A stretch of 46,353 bases of DNA, taken from Clostridium sp. GTDB lineage: Bacteria; Bacillota; Clostridia; Clostridiales; Clostridiaceae. The DNA lies in the NCBI RefSeq assembly GCF_029267215.1, contig NZ_JARIDH010000064.1, positions 1-46,353 on the forward strand. The letters are read 5' to 3'. Positions 1 through 8,822 of this stretch are shown here, piece by piece. The notes beneath the pieces are model-generated. The model worked only from the letters and a program-made list of their open reading frames with translations, was not told the DNA's origin and ran no database searches. How positions within the stretch are numbered: the stretch's first letter is position 1; each line of letters starts with the position of its first letter. Position numbers and translations under genes: made by a program.

Positions 1-73
1 AGAATTCTTGCTCTCCTACTGAAAATATGAATTCACTTCCGCAATCTCTGCATTTTAATGTTTTATCTGACAT
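1..73 (-). CDS. Zinc-ribbon domain protein, 3' end outside the window
   Basis: Only the first 24 codons are present, reading leftward off the window edge. The start is the ATG at 73-71, with a strong GGAGG Shine-Dalgarno site at 81-86. The peptide begins MSDKTLKCRDCGSEF, so the first CxxC zinc knuckle (C8, C11) is visible. This resembles small clostridial zinc-ribbon proteins that carry a second CxxC further on, but that part is not in view. The binding partner is unknown. A short hairpin-prone stretch at about 160-200 separates it from the upstream activase gene. Confidence 0.7.
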   Translation of the reverse strand, partial: MSDKTLKCRDCGSEFIFSVGEQEF

Positions 74-219
74 AAACATTCCTCCTAAAATTAAAGAATC
101 TAAATTGATATAATAATCTCTAATTTACGAGAAACTATTTACCTAAATGAAACTTTTTTGTTAGCAACTTTGCTACTATCTTAGTATAACATAGTATTGG
201 TTTTATTGCAAATTTTAAT

Positions 220-1149
220 TTAAACCGCACCAATATTACACTTTATTCCTTCCTCTTCCACAATACTTTTAAATTTTTCCATAGTTTCTTTAGTCGGACT
301 ACTTAAATCCTCTGGCATTTTATAATCTCTTCCTAAACATTCATATTTATTAACCCCTAATCTATGATAAGGTAATATGTGAATTTCAAGTAAGTTATTA
401 AGTTTTTTTACAAACTTTGCAATATCTCTAACACTCTCTTCATCACAATTGAAATTTGGAATTATAGGAACTCTTATTATTATTTTTTTGCATAGAGTAT
501 CTATTAACTTTATGTTTTCAAGTATTTTTTTATTGCTCTGTCCAACATATTTTTTATGTTTTTCATCATTTATATTTTTAACATCTATCAATGCTAAATC
601 AATCCATGGAAAAACTTCTTCTATTGCAGACTTTTCTGCAAAGGCAGTTGTCTCTATTGCTGTATTTATTAAAGATTCTTTGCATGCTTTAAGAAGTTCT
701 TTTGAAAATTTAGGCTGCATTAAAGGCTCACCACCAGATAAGGTAACCCCACCTCCTGAACGTCTAAATTGTACAAAATCCTTTTTTACTATTTCTAATA
801 CTTCTTTTACAGTTTTATTTTGTCCCATATTTACTAAAGCATCAGCATAACATACATCTACACACTTTTTACAGTTAACACATTTTGATTTGTTTATTCT
901 ATATTCATTATTAAAATCTATAGCACCATATTCACATATATTTTCACAGTTGTGACAGCCTATACAATTTTTACTATTAAACATTAACTCTTCATAAGCA
1001 TGCTGAGATTCTGGATTACTACACCATAAACAATTTAATGGACATCCTTTCAAAAAAACAATTGTTCTAAGTCCTGTCCCATCATTTACCGAAAATCTCT
1101 GTATGTTAAATATTAATCCTTTTTCTTCATAATTAACTATATTGCTCAT
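220..1149 (-). CDS. Glycyl-radical enzyme activating protein (radical SAM)
   Basis: 309 aa. The radical-SAM cluster motif CxxxCxxC is at C36, C40 and C43. It is followed by a ferredoxin-like insert with two more 4Fe-4S motifs: C62/C65/C68/C72 and C90/C93/C96/C100. This architecture is that of activases for diol-dehydratase-type glycyl radical enzymes, whereas the PFL activase lacks the ferredoxin insert. SGGEPL follows near residue 140, typical of SAM-binding segments. It would abstract hydrogen from the conserved glycine of the enzyme encoded 62 bp upstream in the same direction, using 5'-deoxyadenosyl radical chemistry in the cytoplasm. The ATG at 1149 has AAGAAGGA about 9 bases upstream. 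The pair almost certainly forms an operon. Confidence 0.93.
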   Translation of the reverse strand: MSNIVNYEEKGLIFNIQRFSVNDGTGLRTIVFLKGCPLNCLWCSNPESQHAYEELMFNSKNCIGCHNCENICEYGAIDFNNEYRINKSKCVNCKKCVDVCYADALVNMGQNKTVKEVLEIVKKDFVQFRRSGGGVTLSGGEPLMQPKFSKELLKACKESLINTAIETTAFAEKSAIEEVFPWIDLALIDVKNINDEKHKKYVGQSNKKILENIKLIDTLCKKIIIRVPIIPNFNCDEESVRDIAKFVKKLNNLLEIHILPYHRLGVNKYECLGRDYKMPEDLSSPTKETMEKFKSIVEEEGIKCNIGAV

Positions 1150-1211
1150 ATTATTTATCCTTCTTAAGTGTAAATTTTAATATTTCTACTAAAATACTTG
1201 ATTCTTATAAT

Positions 1212-3623
1212 TTATAACTCTAATTCTGTTCTCTTTATAATATCATCTTGAACACCTTTATCTAGACATATAAATTGAGCACTATATCCTGCAACCCTAA
1301 CTACTAAATCTCTATATTTTTCAGGATTCTTTTGTGCATTAATTAAAGTTTCTTTACTTATAATATTAAACTGCATATGCATTCCTTTTTTATCAAAATA
1401 ACTTCTAATTAGATTCATTAGATTTTTAAGTCCATTATCACCTTCCACTGCTGAAGGACTGAATTTTTGATTTAATAATGTTCCACTTGGTGCGCTAAAA
1501 TGATCTAACTTTGCTACTGAATTTGAAGCAGCTGTTGGGCCATTTACATCAGTTCCTCTAGTTGGAGAAACACCATCTGCGATTGGTTCTCCTGAATTTC
1601 TTCCATCAGGTGTTGCCCCAACTAATGAACCTAAATGTACATTATTTGATACTGGATATAATCCAGGTAAAAATTTTCCACCACGTTGATTATGATGTTT
1701 AAGAACTTCTTCACAGTATATAAGTGAACCTATTCTTGTAAATTCATCTACTTCATCTATATCATTACCAAACTTAGGTGCTCTTTTTAAAAGCATTTGT
1801 CTAATATTTTCATATTTCATTTTTTCATTAAAATCTTCTAAATCTTTACCAAAATTATTATTAAGCGCTTCTTTTAAATCTTCTAATGAAATTTTATTTT
1901 CATCAAACACTAATTTTTTTATTGCCATAAATGAATTACCAATGTTAGCTACTCCAACACCTAAAGGGCCAGAAAAACGATAATGTCCGCCACCTTCTTG
2001 TATTGATTTTCCTAAAGGAATACAGTCATCTAGCATACATGATAAAAATGGAAGTGGGGCTCTTTCTCTGTGGGCAAGATCTACACAGTTATCAGCTGCA
2101 ACCATATGCTTAACAAAAAATTGTATTTGCTTTTTATAAGCCTCTATTAACTCATCTATATTCTTAAAGTTTGTAAAATCTCCAGTATTTGAACCAACTT
2201 TTTTGCCATTTTCAAATCCATTATTAATTGAAATTTCTAAAACTTTAGCTAAGTTAAAGAATGCAGCATCATACCATCCATCTGTTTTACCAGGTTTTTG
2301 AGGTTCAACACATCCAACAATTCCATAATCTCTAGCATCTTCCAAAGTTAAACCTTGATTAACAAGCATAGGTATTATTACTTCATCATTATAAAAAGCT
2401 GGTAATCCAGTACCTAATCTTGCCACCTCACAAGCTCTTATTAAAAATTCCTCAGGTGAGTTATTCCAAACTCTAACTGATAAAGAAGGTTGTGGTAATT
2501 TCAAACTTCCTGTTGCATCCATGCATAAATAAGTTAATTCATTGGTTGCATCCTTACCTTCTGGAGTTTGTCCACCTACTATTAGATTTTGGAACATTGA
2601 ATACCCACTAAATGCTTTTGTTGTAGTTTCATCACGAACCTTTGTTAAATCATTAAATTTAACCCATAAGCAATGAAGTACTTCTCTATTGAAATCTTTT
2701 TCTGTATTAGATTTTTCTAAATCATTTTTATAAAATGGGTACATATATTGGTCAAAACGAGCTGGAGAAATAGCATGTCCATTTGATTCTAAACTTATTA
2801 TTAATTGAATAAACCAAAAAGATTGACAAGCTTCATAAAAAGTTTCAGCTGGATATTCAGGAACCTTATTACAAATTCTTGATATTTCTAATAATTCTTT
2901 TTTTCTTTTTTCGTCTTTTTCATTATTTGCTAATTCCTCTGCAAGGTTAGCATATCTATGTGCATAATCTATAGCAGCATTACAACAAATTATAATTGAA
3001 TCCCAAAACATTTTCTTATGAATATAATTAGGATCACTTTCTATAGATTTATTAATTTCCTTTTTAACTTCTTTTATTATTCCACTAAATCCATTTTTTA
3101 AGACTTTTTCATAATCAACTGATATATGACCAAGTCCATTAAAATGATAATTAGCTACAGTAAACACATTAGATTTCATAGCCTTTTTTGTTGATTCTGG
3201 CATATATGAAGTAGCAAGTTCACTTACTGTTTTTCCATCCCAATATTTAAATATTTCTTTTAACTCACTTTTAGTCTCCTCTGAAATCTTAAATGCATCA
3301 GATGTTCTTTTTTCCAGCTTATCAAATTCATCCACAAGCCATTTATTAGAAAATTCAGGATAAACCTGGGCAGATCTTGGATTTTTAGTTAAGCTTCCCA
3401 CAATAAGTTCACCATTTCTAATTGTTATAGGCATTTTTTCTAGAAGATCTCTCAATGCCTTTGCTTTTCTTATTATTATAGGTTCATTTTCTGTTTTTTT
3501 GAAAGAATCAGTTAAAATTCTAGCTCTATCAACTTCAATTTCAGGGAATGCAGCTAAAATTTCCTCTTTCAAAATTTCCACTCTTTTTGTAGGTTTTTCA
3601 AATCCTTTTTGTAAAATTTCCAC
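1212..3623 (-). CDS. Glycyl radical enzyme, B12-independent glycerol/diol dehydratase-like
   Basis: 803 aa, starting at GTG 3623 behind AGGAGAG. The thiyl-radical motif is GCVEP with C438 and E440. The glycyl-radical motif RVAGYSAQF places the radical on G779, 24 residues from the C-terminus. Sequence around the active site closely resembles what I recall of the C. butyricum B12-independent glycerol dehydratase: FNGLGH with H166, SNGH with H283, and D452. It therefore belongs with diol dehydratases rather than pyruvate formate-lyase, which has adjacent cysteines. The residue after H283 is Ala where I recall Ser in the glycerol enzyme, so 1,2-propanediol or another diol may be the substrate. 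No alcohol dehydrogenase or microcompartment genes are adjacent. Anaerobic and oxygen-sensitive by family. Confidence 0.85.
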   Translation of the reverse strand: MEILQKGFEKPTKRVEILKEEILAAFPEIEVDRARILTDSFKKTENEPIIIRKAKALRDLLEKMPITIRNGELIVGSLTKNPRSAQVYPEFSNKWLVDEFDKLEKRTSDAFKISEETKSELKEIFKYWDGKTVSELATSYMPESTKKAMKSNVFTVANYHFNGLGHISVDYEKVLKNGFSGIIKEVKKEINKSIESDPNYIHKKMFWDSIIICCNAAIDYAHRYANLAEELANNEKDEKRKKELLEISRICNKVPEYPAETFYEACQSFWFIQLIISLESNGHAISPARFDQYMYPFYKNDLEKSNTEKDFNREVLHCLWVKFNDLTKVRDETTTKAFSGYSMFQNLIVGGQTPEGKDATNELTYLCMDATGSLKLPQPSLSVRVWNNSPEEFLIRACEVARLGTGLPAFYNDEVIIPMLVNQGLTLEDARDYGIVGCVEPQKPGKTDGWYDAAFFNLAKVLEISINNGFENGKKVGSNTGDFTNFKNIDELIEAYKKQIQFFVKHMVAADNCVDLAHRERAPLPFLSCMLDDCIPLGKSIQEGGGHYRFSGPLGVGVANIGNSFMAIKKLVFDENKISLEDLKEALNNNFGKDLEDFNEKMKYENIRQMLLKRAPKFGNDIDEVDEFTRIGSLIYCEEVLKHHNQRGGKFLPGLYPVSNNVHLGSLVGATPDGRNSGEPIADGVSPTRGTDVNGPTAASNSVAKLDHFSAPSGTLLNQKFSPSAVEGDNGLKNLMNLIRSYFDKKGMHMQFNIISKETLINAQKNPEKYRDLVVRVAGYSAQFICLDKGVQDDIIKRTELEL

Positions 3624-3917
3624 TTGAATCTCTCCTATCTTATAAAAATAATAATTAGAATCAATTATTTTTATACTTTATAAATTTAAATCACAATATA
3701 TAATCTAATAAATAAGTTATGAATCCAAATAATATTACAAACACTAAATAAAATTTTAATGTTTAATTTAACATCTTCCCTTCTCATCCAACAATACCCT
3801 TTAGACCTCTCTACTATTATGAGACACTACTTCTATAAGTAGATTCTAAAGTATTTGCTACCACAAGCTAATCTGGACTTAAATATAAAGTTTTGAGATT
3901 TCAACTTGAAAACCTTT

Positions 3918-3933
3918 AAACAAACGTTTACAA
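3918..3933. promoter_or_regulatory. Possible CcpA catabolite-repression (cre) site
   Basis: AAACAAACGTTTACAA matches the B. subtilis-type cre consensus WTGNNARCGNWWWCAW at all but two defined positions. The same 13-mer CAAACGTTTACAA recurs at 7725-7737 in the udp/GntR promoter region. Both lie upstream of carbon-source genes. This is inference only. Confidence 0.3.
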
Positions 3934-4466
3934 GAGTTTTATTATCTCTTATATAAGTTCTAATTGCTCATAAAAATTATTAAACTATTGGACAAAATCC
4001 CCCTACAAGAATCAATACTAAAATTATCTTTAAGTAGTTATTTCAATTATCATTTTCTTAATAATTTCCATACTGCTATTATGTAACGAAAAATTATAAA
4101 TAAATTTGCAATTATTATAAATCATAAAACTACTATAATTTCTTTAAATACCTTTATTTTTATATATCTAAAGTTAGCTTTCTTAACTTTTGTTGTAAGT
4201 ATTTTAATATAATACTCTTTACATCTTAAGTTTGATTTATGTAATTATTTTTCTAAAATATTATTTTTAAAACTAATTTATAGCTATCTAACATCACAAG
4301 AATTTAACTTATCCATTTAATTAATATTATACGCCTTTTTTCATCAAAATTTAAGCACTAATGTAAAAAATTACTCAATTAAATACAAATTTACTCATAA
4401 CTTATTGAAGAATTGAAGTAAAAAGCTTCTTTTAAGAGAAAATATATCTGTATAAGCTTCTATCAA

Positions 4467-4554
4467 TTATTCTAATATTTATAACAAAGTATTTTCATTA
4501 AAGGAAAATTGTAGACTTTGATAAATATGACTTATTCTAATACTTATAACAAAG
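4467..4554. repeat. 23-bp direct repeat pair upstream of the HxlR regulator
   Basis: Copies at 4467-4489 and 4532-4554 differ by one base (core TTCTAATAYTTATAACAAAG). They start 65 bp apart, about six helical turns. They lie 140-230 bp upstream of the HxlR start codon and may be operators or duplicated promoter material. Confidence 0.55.
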
Positions 4555-4694
4555 CTATATGCTTATCTAAGAAAATATTAATTTTATTAATAGGATTTTT
4601 AATTGATTTAATGTAAAATATTATTATAAGTTATATAACCATTATTTTTAGTACTAAAATTTTCGAGTTTAAAATAAAATTAAGGATGATATTA

Positions 4695-5042
4695 ATGGAT
4701 AAAGTAAAAGTAACATGTGAAATGGAAATAACTTTAATAGCTATAGGCGGTAAATGGAAGCCCCTAATATTATATTTCCTTATAGAAGAAGGTACAAAGA
4801 GATTTGGAGAAATAAAATCTTTTATACGTAATGTATCTCAAAAGACTTTAACAAACCAACTTAGACAATTAGAAAAAGATGGTCTTGTTGAAAGAAAAGT
4901 TTATGCTGTATTACCTCCAAAAGTTGAATATACTGCTACCAAAAAAGGTAAATCCTTATTTCCTATTTTAGAACTTATGTGTCAATGGGGAGAGAAAAAT
5001 GCAGATGAAAGATTTGAATTTATAAACCCTCAATGTGAATAA
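4695..5042 (+). CDS. HxlR-family winged-helix transcriptional regulator
   Basis: 115 aa from the ATG at 4695. An in-frame ATG exists at 4686, but AAGGATG at 4682-4688 is the only ribosome site and gives proper spacing only to 4695. The protein is one HxlR winged helix: GGKWKPLILYFL, then a recognition-helix region with SQKTLTNQLRQLEKDGLV and a wing ending in PPKVEYT. It starts with a cysteine-containing segment (VTCEM), and the cysteine typical of HxlR redox or aldehyde sensors is therefore present. It stands alone, with 1 kb of non-coding DNA upstream that holds direct repeats. Target genes are unknown; the divergent glycyl radical operon is the nearest candidate. Confidence 0.88.
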   Translation: MDKVKVTCEMEITLIAIGGKWKPLILYFLIEEGTKRFGEIKSFIRNVSQKTLTNQLRQLEKDGLVERKVYAVLPPKVEYTATKKGKSLFPILELMCQWGEKNADERFEFINPQCE

Positions 5043-5087
5043 CTTTTTAAGATTTATTTTAAATAAGTATTAAAAAGCAAAATAATT

Positions 5088-5156
5088 AAGAGGTGTTAAA
5101 AAAACTTTAGTTCCTTGCAAGGTCAAGTCTAAATTATATCTAATACCTCTTTTTTA
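5088..5156 (+). terminator. Multi-arm terminator after the HxlR gene
   Basis: An 11-bp stem with one G-U pair (5088-5098 with 5141-5151) is followed by T6. Inside it are a second stem TTTAG/CTAAA (5106-5110, 5129-5133) and the 10-bp perfect palindrome CCTTGCAAGG (5113-5122). It is unusually elaborate for an intrinsic terminator. Confidence 0.6.
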
Positions 5157-5208
5157 TTTTAAACAATTATACACTCTAAAAACCTAATTATTCTATAACA
5201 AAATAAAA

Positions 5209-5446
5209 AGATGTTATAAACTAGCTAATAATAAAACTTATAAATAATATTAAGAAAATATATGGATAAGCTTTAGAATTTAAGAAATCATGGAGATAAT
5301 TTTCCCTTAATAAGATTGAATGTCTTATGCGAAGCTAGTTTTCAATCTTTAGAAAAATTATCGTAATGATTTCTATAAATTCTTAGCGAAATCTAATAAT
5401 TATCAGAATATATTTATAAGTTTTATTTAAAGTTCTTATAACATCT
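5209..5446. repeat. Long palindromic element, family A, copy 1
   Basis: A 238-bp imperfect palindrome between the convergent hxlR-like gene and deoB, ending 11 bp from the deoB stop codon. Outer arms are AGATGTTATAA (5209-5219) and TTATAACATCT (5436-5446). Second arms, 5230-5246 and 5411-5427, are a perfect 17-bp inverted repeat (core AAAACTTATAAATA). A central stem pairs GATAATTTT with AAAATTATC and AGATTGA with TCAATCT. The flanks resemble copies at 8588-8822 and 26004-26118. Confidence 0.75.
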
Positions 5447-5456
5447 AAATGCTCTA

Positions 5457-6650
5457 TTAAACTAGTTTATCTAAAACTGACTCACCAATTGTTCCTTCTG
5501 GCATTTTTAAGTCGAAGTTGTCAGCAATTGTTGCTCCAATTGTAGCAAAAGTCTTAGGAGTTTCTAATTGTCCATGATCTTTCATTGATGGTGAATAAGC
5601 TAAAAATGGCACATACTCACGAGTATGATCTGTTCCTGTGTAAGTTGGATCATTACCATGATCTGCAGTTATTATTAATAAATCATCTTCATTTAACTTA
5701 TCTAATAATTTTCCTAAGTTAACGTCGAATTTTTCTAACTCTTCAGCATATCCTTGTGGATTTCTTCTATGTCCCCATAATGCGTCAAAGTCAACTAAGT
5801 TAACAAAGCAGAATCCTGTGAAATCTCTATCAGCTATTTCTAATGTTTGCTCCATTCCATGAACTGAGCTCTTAGATTTATTTCCCTCTGTTATTCCTTC
5901 TCCATCAAATATATCTTTTATTTTACCAACTGAAATAACCTCAAAGTTGTTATCTTTTAATTCATTAAGAACTGTTCTTCCATATGGTTTTAAAGCATAG
6001 TCATGTCTATTGCTTGTTCTCTTGAATTCACCTTTCTTAGTTCCTAAGTAAGGTCTTGCTATTACTCTTCCAACTTTCCACTCATCTTTAAGTGTTAATT
6101 CTCTTGCAATTTCACAGCATCTATATAATTCATCTAATCCAAAAGTTTCTTCTTGACCACAGATTTGTAAAACTGAGTCTGCTGATGTATAAACTATCAT
6201 ATCACCAGTTGCTATTTGATGCTCTCCTAATTCATCTAGGATTTCAGTACCACTAGCACTCTTATTTCCTACTATTTTATGTCCCGTTCTTTTAGTTAAC
6301 TCATCTAATAATTCTTGTGGGAATCCAGTATCAGTGAAAGTTTTAAATGGTTTAGTTATGTGTAAACCCATCATCTCCCAGTGACCAGTCATTGTGTCTT
6401 TACCCACACTAGCCTCAGCCATTTTCATTTGATATCCAATTGGATCAGCTACTGGATTTACATGTTTTATTGGGTGTAAGTTTGCTATACCCATTTTTTG
6501 AAGGTTTGGTATATTAAATGAATCCACTGAGTCAGCTATGTGAGCTAATGTGTCAACATTAACATCTCCAAATTTTTTTGCATCAGGCATTTCTCCAATA
6601 CCTAATGAATCTATTACTATAGTAAAAATTCTTTTATATTTCTTACTCAT
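5457..6650 (-). CDS. deoB: Phosphopentomutase
   Basis: 397 aa, the usual bacterial length. It interconverts ribose (or deoxyribose) 1-phosphate and 5-phosphate, linking nucleoside phosphorolysis to the pentose phosphate pathway. Alkaline-phosphatase superfamily motifs are present: metal-binding D14 in VIDSLGIGE, the phosphothreonine loop KDTMTGHWE with T86, and C-terminal metal ligands in [17 protein letters not shown]. The ATG at 6650 has AGGGGGT upstream. It lies 185 bp downstream of udp in the same direction, so co-transcription is likely, although a separate promoter in the AT-rich gap cannot be excluded. Its 3' end abuts the long palindromic element. Confidence 0.97.
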   Translation of the reverse strand: MSKKYKRIFTIVIDSLGIGEMPDAKKFGDVNVDTLAHIADSVDSFNIPNLQKMGIANLHPIKHVNPVADPIGYQMKMAEASVGKDTMTGHWEMMGLHITKPFKTFTDTGFPQELLDELTKRTGHKIVGNKSASGTEILDELGEHQIATGDMIVYTSADSVLQICGQEETFGLDELYRCCEIARELTLKDEWKVGRVIARPYLGTKKGEFKRTSNRHDYALKPYGRTVLNELKDNNFEVISVGKIKDIFDGEGITEGNKSKSSVHGMEQTLEIADRDFTGFCFVNLVDFDALWGHRRNPQGYAEELEKFDVNLGKLLDKLNEDDLLIITADHGNDPTYTGTDHTREYVPFLAYSPSMKDHGQLETPKTFATIGATIADNFDLKMPEGTIGESVLDKLV

Positions 6651-6835
6651 TTTAAGACCCCCTGTTAAATTTCCGTGTCTATATTATAATTTTTTCATTT
6701 TTAATTTTCAAACATTTTATTTTTATTAATATTTTAAATAAGCATTTATTTTATTTAGTCTTTAATATTTATTTAAATTGTTCTATATTTAATTTTTGAT
6801 TTCTAAAATTATATTAGTTTTCTTAAATAAAATTT

Positions 6836-7624
6836 CTATTTTATTTTTCCATTTTCTTTATCTTCTTTTATTAGGTTTCTTATTCCTTCAATACCAGCTT
6901 TTATTGCAAGCTCAGTATCATGTACTTGAGGATTATCTAATCCTGCTTTTTCTCTTTCTTGGTTGGCTATAGTTAGGAAAACAGCTCCAACCCTTACTCT
7001 TAAGTAGCTTCCTACTATGAATAATGCAGCTCCTTCCATTTCTGAACCTAAGCATCCACATCTTTTCCAAGCTTCCCATTTATTTAATAAATCATAGCTT
7101 ACTGGTTTAATTTCTGGTGAATGTTGTCCATAGAATGAATCTTTTGATTGAACTACACCTGTATGATATGGAACTTTTAATTCTTTAGCTCCCTTAACTA
7201 ATGCATTTATTACATCTAAGTTTGCTACTGCTGGGAATTCAATTGGTGCGTATTCTCTTGAAGTACCCTCTGCTCTTATTGAACCAGTTGCAACTATTAA
7301 ATCTCCACCCTTAACATCTAAATCTATTCCACCACAAGTTCCTACTCTTATAAAAGTATCAGCTCCACATTTAACTAATTCTTCTAAGGCTATGGCTGCT
7401 GATGGACCTCCAATACCAGTTGAAGTAACACTCACTTTTTCTCCATCTAAGTATCCTGTATATGTAACATACTCTCTTTTATCAGCAACTAACTCTGCAT
7501 TATCTAAATATTTTGCTATTTTAGCACATCTTTTAGGATCTCCTGGCATTATAACATATCTACCTACTTCTCCTGGTGCTACATCTATATGATATTGTTT
7601 TTCTGAACCTTGTGAATAAATCAT
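6836..7624 (-). CDS. udp: Uridine phosphorylase
   Basis: 262 aa of the PNP_UDP_1 family. It cleaves uridine (and usually deoxyuridine) with phosphate to uracil and (deoxy)ribose 1-phosphate. The phosphate-binding MPGDPKR is at about residues 26-32, [16 protein letters not shown] follows, and SEMEGAALF holds the ribose-binding EMEG motif. The run from STGIGGPS through IRVGTCGGI matches Udp rather than the DeoD-type purine enzyme, though altered nucleoside range is possible. AGGAGG lies 8 bases before the ATG. Its product feeds DeoB, encoded next. Transcription is probably controlled by the divergent GntR regulator through repeats at 7668-7687. Confidence 0.88.
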   Translation of the reverse strand: MIYSQGSEKQYHIDVAPGEVGRYVIMPGDPKRCAKIAKYLDNAELVADKREYVTYTGYLDGEKVSVTSTGIGGPSAAIALEELVKCGADTFIRVGTCGGIDLDVKGGDLIVATGSIRAEGTSREYAPIEFPAVANLDVINALVKGAKELKVPYHTGVVQSKDSFYGQHSPEIKPVSYDLLNKWEAWKRCGCLGSEMEGAALFIVGSYLRVRVGAVFLTIANQEREKAGLDNPQVHDTELAIKAGIEGIRNLIKEDKENGKIK

Positions 7625-7667
7625 TTAAAATTCCTCCTAACATATACTCTTTTATATTAATTTCAAA

Positions 7668-7687
7668 CTTGTCTGCTTGCTTGTCTG
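7668..7687. promoter_or_regulatory. Probable GntR operator in the udp-deoB promoter
   Basis: Two direct copies of CTTGTCTG at 7668-7675 and 7680-7687 (12-bp period) lie between a likely minus-strand promoter (TTGAAA near 7718) and the udp start. Related CTTGTTTATA and CTTGTCTA copies precede the regulator gene at 7815-7832. Confidence 0.5.
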
Positions 7688-7721
7688 TTTATATTTATAT
7701 CATACTACAAATTTTCAAAAT

Positions 7722-7737
7722 TATCAAACGTTTACAA
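7722..7737. promoter_or_regulatory. Possible cre site in the udp/GntR intergenic region
   Basis: TATCAAACGTTTACAA matches the cre consensus with two mismatches and shares a 13-mer with the site at 3921-3933. It lies within or upstream of the udp promoter. Weak evidence. Confidence 0.3.
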
Positions 7738-7814
7738 AAAGTTTTTTATTAATTATTGGTTATTATAGCTAAATATCTTATAATTTAATTATAAACTTAA
7801 TGATTTTAATATAA

Positions 7815-7832
7815 CTTGTTTATACTTGTCTA
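7815..7832. promoter_or_regulatory. Probable GntR auto-operator
   Basis: Tandem CTTGTTTATA and CTTGTCTAT sit about 25 bp before the regulator's start codon. The CTTGTCTR half-site is shared with the udp promoter, as expected for autoregulation plus control of a divergent operon. Confidence 0.45.
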
Positions 7833-7853
7833 TTTTTTAGAAAGGTGATTGCT

Positions 7854-8585
7854 ATGAATATTCTTATTAATCCAAAACCAAAACAACCATTATATGTAAC
7901 AGTATATGATAAACTTTTTAAGATGATTGATGAAGGAAACTTTCCAAATGATTGTAGACTTCCTTCTGAGCCTGAACTTTCAAAAAGATTAGGTGTAAGT
8001 AGAAGTACTTTAAGACAAGCTCTTTCATTATTACAAGATGATGGACTTATAAAAAATATAAGAGGAAAAGGTAACTTTATAACAAAGGAAAATAAAAATA
8101 AAATAACTGGACTAGAAAAAATAGGACATCCTGTTTATACATGTTTAGATTTAGAAATTAAAAAAGTTGATTTTGATTTCAAGATAACTCCTCCTTCTGA
8201 TTATTATAAAAAAATACTTGGAGAAAGTTCTGTTGCTACATTATGCATAGATAGATGGTATCTAACTGAAAACTCTGCAAAAGCTTATACATATACAATA
8301 ATTCCAATAGAAGCTATTTCACTATTTAATATTGATTTAAATGATAAAAAAACTCTTTTAAACTTTATTGAAGAAAAAAGCTACTTAGATTGTACAAATA
8401 CAGAAATTAAAGTAAAAATTACAACCACTGGAAATTTTGTAACAAAAAATCATCCAATATCTGATGAAACTCAATTTTACTTAATTGATGAGGCAATATA
8501 TAGTAACTCACAATTTCCAATAATATTTAACAAACATTATCTACCAATAAAACAAAGTACATTAAAAATAAATCCAAGCAAATAA
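7854..8585 (+). CDS. GntR/HutC-family regulator with UTRA ligand domain
   Basis: 243 aa. I place the start at ATG 7854 because AAAGGTG (7841-7847) is correctly spaced for it; the in-frame GTG at 7845 lies inside that ribosome site. The N-terminal winged helix (about 10-75) has LPSEPELSKRLGVSRSTLRQ and ends with GLIKNIRGKGNFI. The remainder is a UTRA-type effector fold, which in this subfamily binds phosphosugars or related small molecules. It is divergent from udp-deoB, and both promoters carry CTTGTCTR repeats, so it is the likely repressor of nucleoside catabolism. The effector could be a pentose phosphate or nucleoside (inference). Confidence 0.9.
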   Translation: MNILINPKPKQPLYVTVYDKLFKMIDEGNFPNDCRLPSEPELSKRLGVSRSTLRQALSLLQDDGLIKNIRGKGNFITKENKNKITGLEKIGHPVYTCLDLEIKKVDFDFKITPPSDYYKKILGESSVATLCIDRWYLTENSAKAYTYTIIPIEAISLFNIDLNDKKTLLNFIEEKSYLDCTNTEIKVKITTTGNFVTKNHPISDETQFYLIDEAIYSNSQFPIIFNKHYLPIKQSTLKINPSK

Positions 8586-8587
8586 AA

Positions 8588-8822
8588 TGGCATATATCAA
8601 AATAACTTTTTATAAAACTTACAAATAATATGAAGAGATATAGATGGACTTTAAAATTTAAATTATTACATAGAAAATATCACTTTAAAAGCTTAGACTG
8701 TTTAAAGTGTAGCAAGTTTCTAAGCTTTAGTGATATTTTCGAAGTAATAATTATAAATCCTCAGCAAAATCTAGTGATTATAGAAATTTATTTGTAAGTT
8801 TTATTATTATATTTTTATACAG
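8588..8822. repeat. Long palindromic element, family A, copy 2
   Basis: About 235 bp between two convergent genes; it slightly overlaps the 3' end of the MutS-like gene. A perfect 17-bp inverted repeat lies at 8612-8628 and 8788-8804 (core AAAACTTACAAATAA). A strong central hairpin at 8672-8741 pairs AAAATATCACT with AGTGATATTTT and AAGCTTAGA with TCTAAGCTT. The left flank (AAAACTTAYAAATAATAT) and right flank (CTTAGCRAAATCTA-like, then TTTRTAAGTTTTATT) match copy 1. Confidence 0.75.

Larger units (their letters stand above)
3651..4694. other. 1-kb gene-free region between the glycyl radical operon and hxlR-like gene
   Basis: No convincing reading frame on either strand. It holds an inverted repeat in the 5' leader of the glycyl radical gene (about 3644-3672), a CcpA-like site at 3918-3933, and a pair of 23-bp near-identical direct repeats at 4467-4489 and 4532-4554. 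The remainder is AT-rich sequence in which I recognise nothing. Confidence 0.5.

Noticed and set aside
449-850. Plus-strand frame opposite the activase gene
   Set aside because: Antisense shadow of a clearly coding gene; no ribosome site and a composition of mirrored codons.
4686-4694. Upstream in-frame ATG for the HxlR gene
   Set aside because: It overlaps the only ribosome-binding site; ATG 4695 has the correct spacing.
5088-5156. T-box or other known riboswitch
   Set aside because: No T-box consensus (AGGGTGGNACCGCG) and no aptamer I recognise; it follows rather than precedes a gene.
7392-7592. Plus-strand frame inside udp
   Set aside because: Shadow of udp; no ribosome site or family resemblance.
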